Part shown: one piece after another, positions 33,138 to 41,881 of the stretch | Numbering within the stretch: position 1 is the stretch's first letter | Layout: every line of letters begins with the position of its first letter | Assembly: GCA_964478225.1 (NCBI GenBank) | Contig: CAYZHM010000002.1 | Coordinates: forward strand, 1 to 64,000 | Source: CAYZHM01 sp964478225 | GTDB lineage: Bacteria > Pseudomonadota > Alphaproteobacteria > Micavibrionales > Micavibrionaceae | Direction: 5' to 3' | Length of the DNA stretch: 64,000 nucleotides | The notes under the pieces: model-generated | The model's database searches: none | What the model saw: the letters and a program-made list of their open reading frames with translations, nothing else | What the model was told of the DNA's origin: nothing | Position numbers and translations under genes: made by a program

Positions 33138-33446
33138 ATGAGTGAGCAAACAGCGGACAATGTGGCAAATATTGAAGGGATTTCACGGGATGATCTCGCC
33201 TCGCGCGTTTCTCTTTGTGATAATGCCTGGTTCTCGAGCTGGTTGGCGCAGGGCGCTGATTCAGCCCCTATACACGATTCCAAATACTATGAGCGCGGCA
33301 ACAAGCCGGGGCACGTCACAGAACGGCTTACTGCGGAGTTGCCAAAGGTTGAGCCAGCGCTTGATGTACAGGATCCTGATAATGCCCTTGATCAAAACAA
33401 GAATGGCCCCGCAACCGGCTTTAGCATGGAGTTTCCGCTCCGATGA
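33138..33446 (+). CDS. Hypothetical protein, 102 aa
   Basis: An acidic soluble protein starting MSEQTADNVANIEGISRDDLA and ending ATGFSMEFPLR. The segment SRVSLCDNAWFSSWLAQGAD may form a helix. I use the ATG at 33138; an earlier ATG at 33099 gives residues (MMIGVKLCVGTR) unlike the rest. Its stop overlaps the start of the next gene (ATGA), so the pair is a unit. A perfect TATAAT at 33071 may be its promoter. I know no family. Confidence 0.6.
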   Translation: MSEQTADNVANIEGISRDDLASRVSLCDNAWFSSWLAQGADSAPIHDSKYYERGNKPGHVTERLTAELPKVEPALDVQDPDNALDQNKNGPATGFSMEFPLR

Positions 33447-33727
33447 ATGTTGAGCTTGGTATATTAAAAGACGGCGGCGTGATGCTGGTGAGTGATACTC
33501 CCCTGCAGGATGTTATCAAGCGCGTCGAGTTTTACCGCGAACAGCGGTTGTTTTTGCTTATTTACGACAACGAAGATCAGGATAGCGAGCTCATGCACTT
33601 TGAGGTGCCACAGCATATGGCCTATCCGATTGAAAAAAGCCCTGATCTTATCATTTATACGCTGTATAAGGGCCAGGAGCCTGCAGGATATAAAGTCCCG
33701 CTCATCAAGGTTGGCGATATTTATTAA
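33443..33727 (+). CDS. Hypothetical protein, 94 aa
   Basis: A compact soluble protein starting MNVELGILKDGGVMLVSDTPLQ, with alternating beta and alpha character (RLFLLIYDNED; DLIIYTLYKG; YKVPLIKVGDIY). It overlaps the previous gene by 4 bases and ends 63 bases before tRNA-Gly(GCC). I recognise no family. The fold could be a small regulatory or binding domain. Translational coupling suggests it partners the 102-residue protein. Confidence 0.65.
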   Translation: MNVELGILKDGGVMLVSDTPLQDVIKRVEFYREQRLFLLIYDNEDQDSELMHFEVPQHMAYPIEKSPDLIIYTLYKGQEPAGYKVPLIKVGDIY

Positions 33728-33738
33728 TCACTTCTTGC

Positions 33739-33766
33739 TTGCATTCATCAAACAATTCTTTATATT
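33739..33766 (+). promoter_or_regulatory. Promoter of tRNA-Gly(GCC)
   Basis: TTGCAT (33739-33744) and TATATT (33761-33766) are 16 bases apart, and the tRNA starts 24 bases after the -10. The -35 region carries the same 13-mer CTTGCTTGCATTC (33734-33746) as the rpoZ promoter. Confidence 0.65.
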
Positions 33767-33790
33767 CCGAGTTCTCAAGCCCTACAATAA

Positions 33791-33865
<75 letters not shown>

Positions 33866-33882
33866 GTTTTCATCAGTATTGA

Positions 33883-36363
33883 TTAATACAGCCCGCCGGT
33901 GCCGGTTATGGGTTCGCGGCCACTTCCGCCATTGCCGGATGAGCCGGTATCTTCTTGTGAGGAGGAGGAAGAAGAGGAACTGCTTCCGCGGTATCCGCCG
34001 CCGCTATCAATCACGAATTGATTGTCCGGTTCCGTTCCGGAGAGAAAAGCCTCCCAGATGACATTGTCATCACCAGGACTTGCGAGAGCGCCAGTCCTTG
34101 CGTTGATGGCAACTTGTTTGATTCCGGGCGGGATACGGAATGGTGTGAGCGGCTCATCTTTGAGCGCTTCGCCCATGAAGGCTTTGAAAATTGGAACGGC
34201 AACCGAGGATCCTGTTTCGCGTTTGCCCATAGAGTGCGGGTCATCAAATCCAGTGTAGACGCCCACAACCAAGTCAGGAGAGAACCCGATAAACCATGCA
34301 TCTTTCGACTCATTGGTTGTTCCGGTTTTCCCGGCAAGCGGCCGGCCTAGTTCTTTAATTCTCACAGCTGTGCCGCGCTGGACCACACCTTCGAGAATGG
34401 ACACCATTTGGTATGCAACACGCGAGTCAACCAACTGCTCACGCTCGTCTGGAATTACAGGTGTTTCTTGGGCGACCCATTTCATTTTAGGCCCACAATT
34501 TAAACAAGGGCGTTGATCGTGCTGAAAGATTGTATTGCCACGGCGGTCCTGGATACGGTCGATGAGGGTTGGGGTCACACGCTTGCCGCCGTTTACCAGC
34601 ATGCCATAAGCGGCTGTGAGCCTGATGAGCGTTGTTTCGCCAGCGCCGAGCGAATACGAAAGCATGCGCGGCATGCTATCAAAAATCCCCAGGCGCTCCG
34701 CATACCCGGCGATAAAATCCATGCCGAGGTGATTGGCAAGACGCACCGTCATCAAGTTTTTGGATTTTTCAATTCCCACGCGCAAAGTTGTCGGGCCAAG
34801 AAATTCATCCGTATAGTTTGTCGGGCTCCAATAATGGCCTGGGCGATCCTCCATAACGAAAGGAGCGTCTAAAACTTTGGTTGAGGGTGTAAATCCTTTT
34901 TCAAGCGCGGCGAGATAGACGAATGGCTTGAAGGCCGAACCGGGCTGGCGCTTGGCCTGCGTAGCGCGATTGAATTCTGATATGCCGTATTTCCAACCAC
35001 CCTGCATGGCCAACACGCGGCCTGTATGGGGATCGATAGCAATAAGCGCACCTTGCAAACGTGGTATTTGACGAAGGTAGTAAGAGTTTGGATCTTCGGT
35101 TGTCGGCTCGACCATCACGACATCGCCGGGATGGAGGACTTCATTCACGGCATTGATTTCCGGGCCTTGCGCGTATCCTTCGTTCAAAGATTTTCTGGCC
35201 CACTTGGCTTGCTCAAGTTTAATGACGCCTGTTTTGCCTTCTTCTTTAAAACCGAGTTTGGCCTGGGATGCGCCAGATTCCAAAACAACGGCCAGTTCCC
35301 ATTCATCCAAAATTGCGTCGGGCGGATTTATCGCATTTAATTTATCACGCCAGCTCGATAAATCTTCCAGCGTTTGCACAGGGCCGCGCCAGCCATGACG
35401 CCGATCATAGGCCATCAAGCCAGAACGCAAAGATGTCACAGCAAGGCTTTGCAACTGCGGATCAAGAGAACTGCGTACAGCAAGCCCACCACCATAAAGA
35501 CTTTCATCGCCGTAACGCGTTATTAATTCACGGCGAACTTCTTCTGCAAAAAATGCAGCACTTGCTCGACGAGACAAATCCGGCTTCACAATTTCAAGAG
35601 GTTGCAATTTGGCGAGATCGGCCTGCCCTTTTGAAATATGGCCATCCTCTACCATGCGGTCGATGACCCAGTTGCGGCGTGCAACAGCTTCGCCCTTCTT
35701 CTTGATTGGGTGATAATTGTTTGGAGCTTTGGGCAGGGCTGCCAAGTAAGCGGCTTCGGCGATTGTTAACTCATCCAGCGATTTATCGAAGTATTGTAAG
35801 GCAGCGGCGGCCACACCGTAAGCGCGGTAACCTAGATAAATTTCATTCAGATAAAGCTCAAGAATTCGGTCTTTCGACAATGCCTTTTCCATACGAGATG
35901 CAAGGATGGCCTCTCTAATTTTGCGTTCAAAAGAACGCTCGTTGGTCAGGAGAAAGTTTTTTACCACCTGCTGTGTGATTGTTGAACCGCCAACGACGCT
36001 TACATCCTGACCAGCCATATGGCGGAGGTATATGACTGCGGCTCGGGCAATCGCACTAGGATCGACACCTTCATGCGTATAGAAATTTTTATCTTCTGCA
36101 GCAAGAAAAGCATTCTTCACCAAAGGAGGGATTGCCTCAATAGGCATAAAGACCCGCTTTTCCTGTGCGAACTCGGCCATCAATTTTCCGTCCCCGGCAT
36201 AGAGCCTTGAAACGATCGGCGGTTCATAGTCTTTAAGCTGCTGATAGTCTGGAAGATCGTGGCCGTAATGATTGATGATAGCCGCGATGACCATGACCCC
36301 GGCGATTGCGCCAAGAAATCCTAGAGAAAATAATCCCAGAAATGCATATTTCAAATATTTCAT
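33883..36363 (-). CDS. mrcA: Penicillin-binding protein 1A (bifunctional)
   Basis: A class A PBP that polymerises and cross-links peptidoglycan. It has 826 residues. An N-terminal membrane anchor (about 7-31) is followed by a GT51 glycosyltransferase with catalytic Glu in AAEDKNFYTHEG (88-99). The transpeptidase has the SxxK Ser476/Lys479 in GSAFKP and the KTGT motif in LAGKTGTTNESKD. The tail carries nine serines in a row (about 791-799) and then a Gly/Ser-rich end, probably a disordered periplasmic extension. The gene lies just after the convergent tRNA-Gly. Confidence 0.95.
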   Translation of the reverse strand: MKYLKYAFLGLFSLGFLGAIAGVMVIAAIINHYGHDLPDYQQLKDYEPPIVSRLYAGDGKLMAEFAQEKRVFMPIEAIPPLVKNAFLAAEDKNFYTHEGVDPSAIARAAVIYLRHMAGQDVSVVGGSTITQQVVKNFLLTNERSFERKIREAILASRMEKALSKDRILELYLNEIYLGYRAYGVAAAALQYFDKSLDELTIAEAAYLAALPKAPNNYHPIKKKGEAVARRNWVIDRMVEDGHISKGQADLAKLQPLEIVKPDLSRRASAAFFAEEVRRELITRYGDESLYGGGLAVRSSLDPQLQSLAVTSLRSGLMAYDRRHGWRGPVQTLEDLSSWRDKLNAINPPDAILDEWELAVVLESGASQAKLGFKEEGKTGVIKLEQAKWARKSLNEGYAQGPEINAVNEVLHPGDVVMVEPTTEDPNSYYLRQIPRLQGALIAIDPHTGRVLAMQGGWKYGISEFNRATQAKRQPGSAFKPFVYLAALEKGFTPSTKVLDAPFVMEDRPGHYWSPTNYTDEFLGPTTLRVGIEKSKNLMTVRLANHLGMDFIAGYAERLGIFDSMPRMLSYSLGAGETTLIRLTAAYGMLVNGGKRVTPTLIDRIQDRRGNTIFQHDQRPCLNCGPKMKWVAQETPVIPDEREQLVDSRVAYQMVSILEGVVQRGTAVRIKELGRPLAGKTGTTNESKDAWFIGFSPDLVVGVYTGFDDPHSMGKRETGSSVAVPIFKAFMGEALKDEPLTPFRIPPGIKQVAINARTGALASPGDDNVIWEAFLSGTEPDNQFVIDSGGGYRGSSSSSSSSSQEDTGSSGNGGSGREPITGTGGLY

Positions 36364-36364
36364 C

Positions 36365-37132
36365 TTACGCTACGCGTCTTTTTATCGGGCCGTCTGCACG
36401 GCCGTGAATAAACTGATCCACATACTCGTTGCCTGAATTATCTAGGTCTTCTACGGCGCCTGTCCAAATAATTTTTCCGTCATGAATCATCGCCACGTGA
36501 TCGGCGATACGGCGAACGCTTCCCATGTCATGGGTAATCGACAATGCCGTCGCGCCCAGTTCCTGTACTGATTTGATAATCAGTTCATTGATGACTTCCG
36601 CCATAATGGGATCAAGGCCGGTTGTGGGTTCATCGAAGAAAATAATTTCAGGATTAGCCGCAATCGCACGTGCCAGCGCAACGCGTTTTTGCATACCGCC
36701 TGATAATTCAGCCGGGTAAAGATCGGCCACTTCGGGCTTTAGTCCCACTGACCTGATTTTTTCTGCCGCCAATTCACGGGCTTGCTTGCGAGTCATCATT
36801 TTATTTTGAACAAGACGGAAAGCCACGTTTTCCCAGACTTTCAGCGAGTCAAACAAGGCGGCGCCCTGAAACAACATACCGAATTTATGCATCAACTGAT
36901 CGCGCTCGCGGGCGGAGACATTCACCGTCTCTTTGCCGTCGAGAAGGATTGAACCAGAGTCGGGATGCAACAACCCCAAAATGCATTTCAGCATCACCGA
37001 TTTTCCTGTTCCGGAACCACCGATGACGACCATCGATTTTCCGGTTTCGACTTTGAGATTCACGCTGTTTAAAACCTTGTTTTTTCCAAAGGCCTTATGC
37101 ACGTCTTTGAGTTCGAGTTTGCAAGTGGTCAT
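36365..37132 (-). CDS. mlaF: ABC transporter ATP-binding protein, MlaF-like
   Basis: The ATPase of the MCE/Mla phospholipid-transport system, which keeps the outer membrane asymmetric. It has 255 residues: Walker A GGSGTGKS at 38-45, signature LSGGMQKR, Walker B IIFFDEPTTGLDP and an H-loop THD. It overlaps mlaE by 4 bases. The usual mlaD, mlaC and mlaB genes are not adjacent, so the rest of the complex must be elsewhere. Confidence 0.92.
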   Translation of the reverse strand: MTTCKLELKDVHKAFGKNKVLNSVNLKVETGKSMVVIGGSGTGKSVMLKCILGLLHPDSGSILLDGKETVNVSARERDQLMHKFGMLFQGAALFDSLKVWENVAFRLVQNKMMTRKQARELAAEKIRSVGLKPEVADLYPAELSGGMQKRVALARAIAANPEIIFFDEPTTGLDPIMAEVINELIIKSVQELGATALSITHDMGSVRRIADHVAMIHDGKIIWTGAVEDLDNSGNEYVDQFIHGRADGPIKRRVA

Positions 37133-37923
37133 GAGAAAAAGACCTGCGTCAGAATATAATTGAAAATCAGGATCATGATCGATGCGGATACAACCGCGTT
37201 TGTTGTCGCCGCGCCTACGCCTTGCGCGCCGCGGTCTGAATTAAAACCGTGGTAACAACCAAAGGCCGCAACGATAAAGCCAAACGCACAAGCCTTCACA
37301 AGGCCAGACACGACATCCATTGTCTCCAGCACATCCCATGTTTGCTCAAGATAGCGCGTGGGAGAAAAACCCAGATTGTAGATGGAAACGATATAACCGC
37401 CCAAAACGCCAATAATATCTCCGATCAAAACAAGCAGAGGCAGCATCAACGTGCCGGCGATGACACGCGGAGCGATAAGATATTTGAAAGGATTGACGGA
37501 AAGAGTTTTTAGAGCATCAATTTGCTCCGTGACGCGCATGGTGCCGATTTCTGCGGCGATCGATGCGCCAACGCGGCCTGCAACCATCAAACCCGCCAAA
37601 ACAGGGGCAAGTTCGCGTGTGACGGAAAGCACAACAACACCTGCAATCGCGCTTTCGGCGTTAAAGCGCGTGAAGCCTGTGTAGGATTGCAGCGCCAGAA
37701 CCATACCGGTGAAGATCGTGGTCATGCCGACGACAGGCAAAGAGTAATAACCAATGTCTAAAAGCTGGCGAATAATCTGGCTTGGGAAATAAGGCGGGGC
37801 AAAACAATGATAGATAGATTGACCGACAAAAATGCTGATCTGGCCGAGTTTTTGAAAAAACCCAAGAATCGTTTGTCCTAGTGTCTCGCAAAAATCCAGA
37901 ATAGTCGCAACGGGATTGATCAT
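37129..37923 (-). CDS. mlaE: ABC transporter permease, MlaE-like
   Basis: A 264-residue inner-membrane permease of the MlaE family, partner of the ATPase. It has about five hydrophobic segments. The conserved coupling region is AAEIGTMRVTEQIDALKTLSV, and the second conserved part is GGYIVSIYNLGFSP. The pair would move lipids between the inner membrane and a periplasmic MCE protein. It is divergent from the VanX-like gene. Confidence 0.92.
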   Translation of the reverse strand: MINPVATILDFCETLGQTILGFFQKLGQISIFVGQSIYHCFAPPYFPSQIIRQLLDIGYYSLPVVGMTTIFTGMVLALQSYTGFTRFNAESAIAGVVVLSVTRELAPVLAGLMVAGRVGASIAAEIGTMRVTEQIDALKTLSVNPFKYLIAPRVIAGTLMLPLLVLIGDIIGVLGGYIVSIYNLGFSPTRYLEQTWDVLETMDVVSGLVKACAFGFIVAAFGCYHGFNSDRGAQGVGAATTNAVVSASIMILIFNYILTQVFFS

Positions 37924-37994
37924 GATCTCTATTGTTTAAGCGTCTTGAAAAAGGCAGATTAAAGGATTGAAATCGCTGCGTCCAGAGGCAAAAC

Positions 37995-38654
37995 ATGAAA
38001 CACATAACTCCCGCTGATCTTATCCCCCTTGATCTTGCCAAGGCCGCACTTACGCCCCGTATCGAGCTTGCTTATGCGCAGGATGATAACCTGCTTTTTG
38101 GCGAGAGAATTTACCGTAAAGACGCAAAGCTCATCGCGCATAAAGACATGGCCGCGATCATCATCAAGGCCACGCAACTTGCTTATGAATCCTTTGATTT
38201 AAGATTGGTGGTTTATGATTGCCTGCGTACAGTCGATGCGCAAAAGGCCATGCTGCAAACGCAGCGCGTGCGCGATAATCCACACTGGCTTGAAGAGCCT
38301 CGCCTGCTTTCTCCGCCCGGTGCGGGGGCGCACCCGCGCGGGATGGCCGTTGATGTGTCCCTGGAAAGCCTGGACGGGGTTTTGCTCGATATGGGCACGC
38401 CCTTTGATTTTCTTGCTGAAAGCTCCGCGGCGGACAAAAACCCGGCGCATCGCAATTATCCGAGGCTTTCTGATGGTGTCATCGTTAATCGCGGGATGTT
38501 GGATGAGGTAATGTTTGGCGCTGCCGAGGCTTTGAATATGCCCCTCAATGGCCTGCCGCAAGAATGGTGGGATTACCGCTTCCCCTCAGACGTTTATGAG
38601 CAATATGCGCCTTTGGCCGATGGTGATTTGCCGGCCGATATGCGGATGACATAA
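37995..38654 (+). CDS. D-Ala-D-Ala dipeptidase-like protein (M15D, VanX family)
   Basis: A 219-residue zinc peptidase of the VanX/DdpX family, which cuts free D-Ala-D-Ala. The first zinc motif AHPRGMAVD supplies His113 and Asp120, and DMGTPFDF (132-139) matches the family. The third ligand motif reads QEWWDYRF (189-196), with Asp193 where VanX has His (EWWH). Asp could still bind zinc. There is no obvious signal peptide. The alanine racemase gene lies 1 kb away, which suits a role in D-Ala recycling, but they are on opposite strands. Confidence 0.85.
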   Translation: MKHITPADLIPLDLAKAALTPRIELAYAQDDNLLFGERIYRKDAKLIAHKDMAAIIIKATQLAYESFDLRLVVYDCLRTVDAQKAMLQTQRVRDNPHWLEEPRLLSPPGAGAHPRGMAVDVSLESLDGVLLDMGTPFDFLAESSAADKNPAHRNYPRLSDGVIVNRGMLDEVMFGAAEALNMPLNGLPQEWWDYRFPSDVYEQYAPLADGDLPADMRMT

Positions 38655-38696
38655 AAAATCTTGATCTTGATGTAATTTCATTATAAGTGTGGGTTT

Positions 38697-39170
38697 ATGA
38701 CTAGTATCCCTGCTTATGATACATTTAAAGACATGGTGTTTGCTGCATCTTCTCTCAAAGATTACAGGAAAACCTTTTCAGACCCTCAGAACAACTTGAT
38801 GCGTGTACGCGTTTTTGCGCCTTATTCAGTTCGACCCAAGACGCGCAGGATTGGCGTAAGACCGAAAGCCTTAGGAACAAGACCTTCTCCCTATTTTCTG
38901 GATGTTGAGGGTGATTTCGTGAGCGCAACCAGGCCTCTGACAGGTATTCGTGTTTGGGGGGAAAACTTTACCGAAGAGCAATATTATTCTGTTTTAAGAG
39001 AGCTTCAGGATGACCTTTCTACGAGCGCGCGATTTAATCAAGTCTCTTTGTCCGGTTGTGATCTGGACCATGATGAATTTGATCCCTACCGGATTATTTT
39101 GACGAATGCAAATTTTCAAATTCTTCCTCGTGTGATTAAAATCTGGGGCAGCTCCCTTCCGCAGCCCTAA
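38697..39170 (+). CDS. Hypothetical protein, 157 aa
   Basis: A 157-residue protein starting MTSIPAYDTFKDMVFAASSL. It is basic in the middle (RPKTRRIGVRPKALGTRPS) and ends IKIWGSSLPQP. It has no clear signal peptide or transmembrane helix and no known motif. The segment FTEEQYYSVLRELQDDLSTSARF is probably helical. It has no good Shine-Dalgarno (GTGTGGG). Its stop shares the four bases CTAA with the stop of the convergent alr gene. Confidence 0.65.
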   Translation: MTSIPAYDTFKDMVFAASSLKDYRKTFSDPQNNLMRVRVFAPYSVRPKTRRIGVRPKALGTRPSPYFLDVEGDFVSATRPLTGIRVWGENFTEEQYYSVLRELQDDLSTSARFNQVSLSGCDLDHDEFDPYRIILTNANFQILPRVIKIWGSSLPQP

Positions 39171-40258
39171 ATATATTTTCTTTCGTACCGACTTCCTAAG
39201 TTGGTAAGGATTTCATAGCCAATTGTGCCAGCATCTTTGGCAAGATCGTCGATGCTCTGATGAGGGCCAAGAACTTCCATGTAATCGCCGGGTTTTGGTC
39301 TTTGCGCTTCGGAAACATCGGATAAATCAACACTTGTTAAATCCATAGAGACACGCCCGCGGATTGGACAGCGTATTCCATTCCAGTAAAACGCGCCTTT
39401 ATTGCTGAGAGACCTGAAAATGCCGTCGGCGTAACCAGCGGCCAGCGTTGCAACAGGGGCGTCTTTGTCAAAACGGTAGGTTGCACCGTATCCAATTGCG
39501 GCGTCTTTATAAAGAAGTCTTGTGCGGATAATAGGAATATCAAGATGGACAACAGGACGCATCGGATTGGGTTTTCCCTGCAAAGGGTTTCCGCCATACA
39601 GCGCATAGCCTGGGCGCACCATACCGAAATGAAATTTCTTGTCTAAAAAAATTCCGGGTGAGTTGCAGAGTGATTTTGTTGCCTCCGGAAAATGTGAAAC
39701 GACCTCACTAAAAAGTTCATATTGTTTTTCGTTCATCGGATTATCAGGCTCATCTGCGCAAGCAAGATGACTCATAATGACGCGCGCTTCTATGCCGGAA
39801 AGACGGCTCATATCGGCCCACAATGTGTCTTGTTCTGCTTTGGCAAAACCCATGCGGTTCATACGCGTGTTAAATTTGAGAACAGCCGGAAGTTTTTTGC
39901 CTGCGCTTTTGCCGAGCTGTGTGTACTCATCGATCTCAATGAAACTTCCGATCACAGGAATAAGATTATAGGTCAGATAGGCTTGTTCATATGATCTATA
40001 AAATCCGTTGAGAATATAAATGTTTCCATCCGCTATGGTCTTACGCAGCCCTATTCCTTCAGCAGGTTTGGCCACAAAAAAATCGCGGCAACCCGACTCA
40101 TACAGAGCTTTGGAGACCGGTGCTGCGCCCAAACCAAAGGCGTTTGCTTTGACCACGGCGCTAATACGCACGTCACGGCCTACGCGGTCTTGGATAATTT
40201 TGTAGTTTTCACGCAAAGCCGCCAGATCGATAGTCAGTCTGCCGTCAGGATTTAACAT
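39167..40258 (-). CDS. alr: Alanine racemase
   Basis: A PLP enzyme that makes D-alanine for peptidoglycan. It has 363 residues: the PLP lysine Lys37 in AVVKANAFGLG, NRMGF in the barrel, and the C-terminal catalytic Tyr region IGYGATYRF. The PLP motif differs from the common VKADAYGHG but is a known variant. It lies immediately downstream of dnaB, on the same strand with a 8-base gap; dnaB-alr neighbourhood is seen in many proteobacteria. Confidence 0.94.
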   Translation of the reverse strand: MLNPDGRLTIDLAALRENYKIIQDRVGRDVRISAVVKANAFGLGAAPVSKALYESGCRDFFVAKPAEGIGLRKTIADGNIYILNGFYRSYEQAYLTYNLIPVIGSFIEIDEYTQLGKSAGKKLPAVLKFNTRMNRMGFAKAEQDTLWADMSRLSGIEARVIMSHLACADEPDNPMNEKQYELFSEVVSHFPEATKSLCNSPGIFLDKKFHFGMVRPGYALYGGNPLQGKPNPMRPVVHLDIPIIRTRLLYKDAAIGYGATYRFDKDAPVATLAAGYADGIFRSLSNKGAFYWNGIRCPIRGRVSMDLTSVDLSDVSEAQRPKPGDYMEVLGPHQSIDDLAKDAGTIGYEILTNLGSRYERKYI

Positions 40259-40266
40259 CGCAAAGC

Positions 40267-41751
40267 CTAATAGGAATAAGAACTATGATTAGGATCAAGA
40301 TCACTGAAGCGTGTGAGATTTGGATTGAAATGCATCTTGACTGTGCCGATCGGGCCGTGACGTTGCTTGGCGATAATGCACTCGCCGATATTGTGTGCGC
40401 GTTCGCACGCTTCTTGCCACTTGAGATGTTTCTCGCTGCCGGGCTCGGGTTCTGCACGCGAGAGATAGTATTCTTCGCGGTAGACGAACATAACAACGTC
40501 AGAATCCTGTTCGATCGAGCCTGATTCACGCAGGTCAGAAAGTTGCGGGCGCTTGTCTTCACGGCTTTCAACCTGACGGGAAAGCTGAGAGAGGGCGATT
40601 ACAGGAATTTGCAATTCTTTGGCGATGGCCTTAAGACCGCGTGTAATTTCAGAGACTTCGTTGACGCGGTTTTCCATGGATTGGCGAGAACCGTTGCCAC
40701 GCAGAAGTTGTAGATAGTCAATCACCAGCAAACCCAGACCATGCTGGCGTTTTAAGCGGCGGGCTTTTGTGCGAACCGCGCCAATGGTCAGCGCCGGGGT
40801 GTCATCAATGTAGAGCGGGATCTGGCTCAGTTTTTGACTGGCTTCTACGAACGCACGGAAATCTTCCTGCCGGATATTCCCTTTACGAATGTCATCGCCA
40901 GACACGCCTGATTGGTCGGCCAGAATACGTGTCGCAAGCTGATCAGAAGACATTTCAAGGGAGAAAAAGCCGACTATAGCGCCCTCTGCACCGCCCGATT
41001 CAGCGTAGGCCTTGGCCGCATTGAACGCCATGTTTGTAGCAAGAGCCGTTTTCCCCATTGATGGGCGGCCTGCGAGAATTAGAAGATCGGAGTTTTGAAA
41101 TCCGCCGAGCTTTTTATCCATGTCGATCAAACCAGAGGTCACGCCTGTCACATGGCCTTCAGTCTTGAAAGCTTTTTCCGCATGCTCAATCGCAACAAGA
41201 ACGGAGTCACGAAGGGTTGTGAAATTACCCCGGGAATCTCCGGTCTCCGCCAATTCGAAAAGTTTTGCCTCGGCCTCTTCGATCGTATCGGAAGCGGTCT
41301 TGTCCAAAGTGTGTTCAAAGGAGTTATGAACGACGGTTTCACCAACACGGATCAGTTCGCGGCGCAAATACAGATCGTAAACAGTGCTGGCATAATCCGG
41401 CACGTTCATGATGCTGACGACTGATCCGGCAAGTTCGGCCAAATATGCGCCGCCGCCGACATCGGTTAGATCCGCATCCTTTTCGAAATAATTTTTTAAA
41501 GTGACCGGCGAAGCGTTCTGACCGCGGTCGGTCATTTTCTGAATGGCTTCGTAGATTCGTGCGTGCGCGGGAATAAAAAAATGTTCGGGTCGTAAAAAAT
41601 CCGCGATATTTTCCAGCGCGCGGTTGTCAATCAGCAAAGCGCCGAGCAGTCCCTGCTCTGCCTCCTCGTTGTGCGGCAATATGCGGTAGGGCAGCGATGG
41701 GTCTTTGTCCGTATCTTTTAACGGTTCTTTGAGGGCAGCGTACTGAATCAT
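40267..41751 (-). CDS. dnaB: Replicative DNA helicase DnaB
   Basis: The hexameric helicase at the replication fork. It has 494 residues. An N-terminal primase-interacting domain (about 25-130, LPHNEEAEQGLLGALLID) is joined by a linker helix to the RecA-like core with Walker A GRPSMGKT (228-235), Walker B LLVIDYLQLL and SGSIEQDSDVVMFVYREEYY. No intein is visible. It is probably co-transcribed with alr. Confidence 0.97.
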   Translation of the reverse strand: MIQYAALKEPLKDTDKDPSLPYRILPHNEEAEQGLLGALLIDNRALENIADFLRPEHFFIPAHARIYEAIQKMTDRGQNASPVTLKNYFEKDADLTDVGGGAYLAELAGSVVSIMNVPDYASTVYDLYLRRELIRVGETVVHNSFEHTLDKTASDTIEEAEAKLFELAETGDSRGNFTTLRDSVLVAIEHAEKAFKTEGHVTGVTSGLIDMDKKLGGFQNSDLLILAGRPSMGKTALATNMAFNAAKAYAESGGAEGAIVGFFSLEMSSDQLATRILADQSGVSGDDIRKGNIRQEDFRAFVEASQKLSQIPLYIDDTPALTIGAVRTKARRLKRQHGLGLLVIDYLQLLRGNGSRQSMENRVNEVSEITRGLKAIAKELQIPVIALSQLSRQVESREDKRPQLSDLRESGSIEQDSDVVMFVYREEYYLSRAEPEPGSEKHLKWQEACERAHNIGECIIAKQRHGPIGTVKMHFNPNLTRFSDLDPNHSSYSY

Positions 41752-41881
41752 GAGGTAAGATTAGCGGGCTATGAAGGGGGTTGCGAGATAAATTTGGAGG
41801 AGGTTTGTGAATAATGGGGATAGGTTGTCTTTACTTTATGACAAAAAACTTCTATATGTGCAGAATTAGAGGATAGATTTA

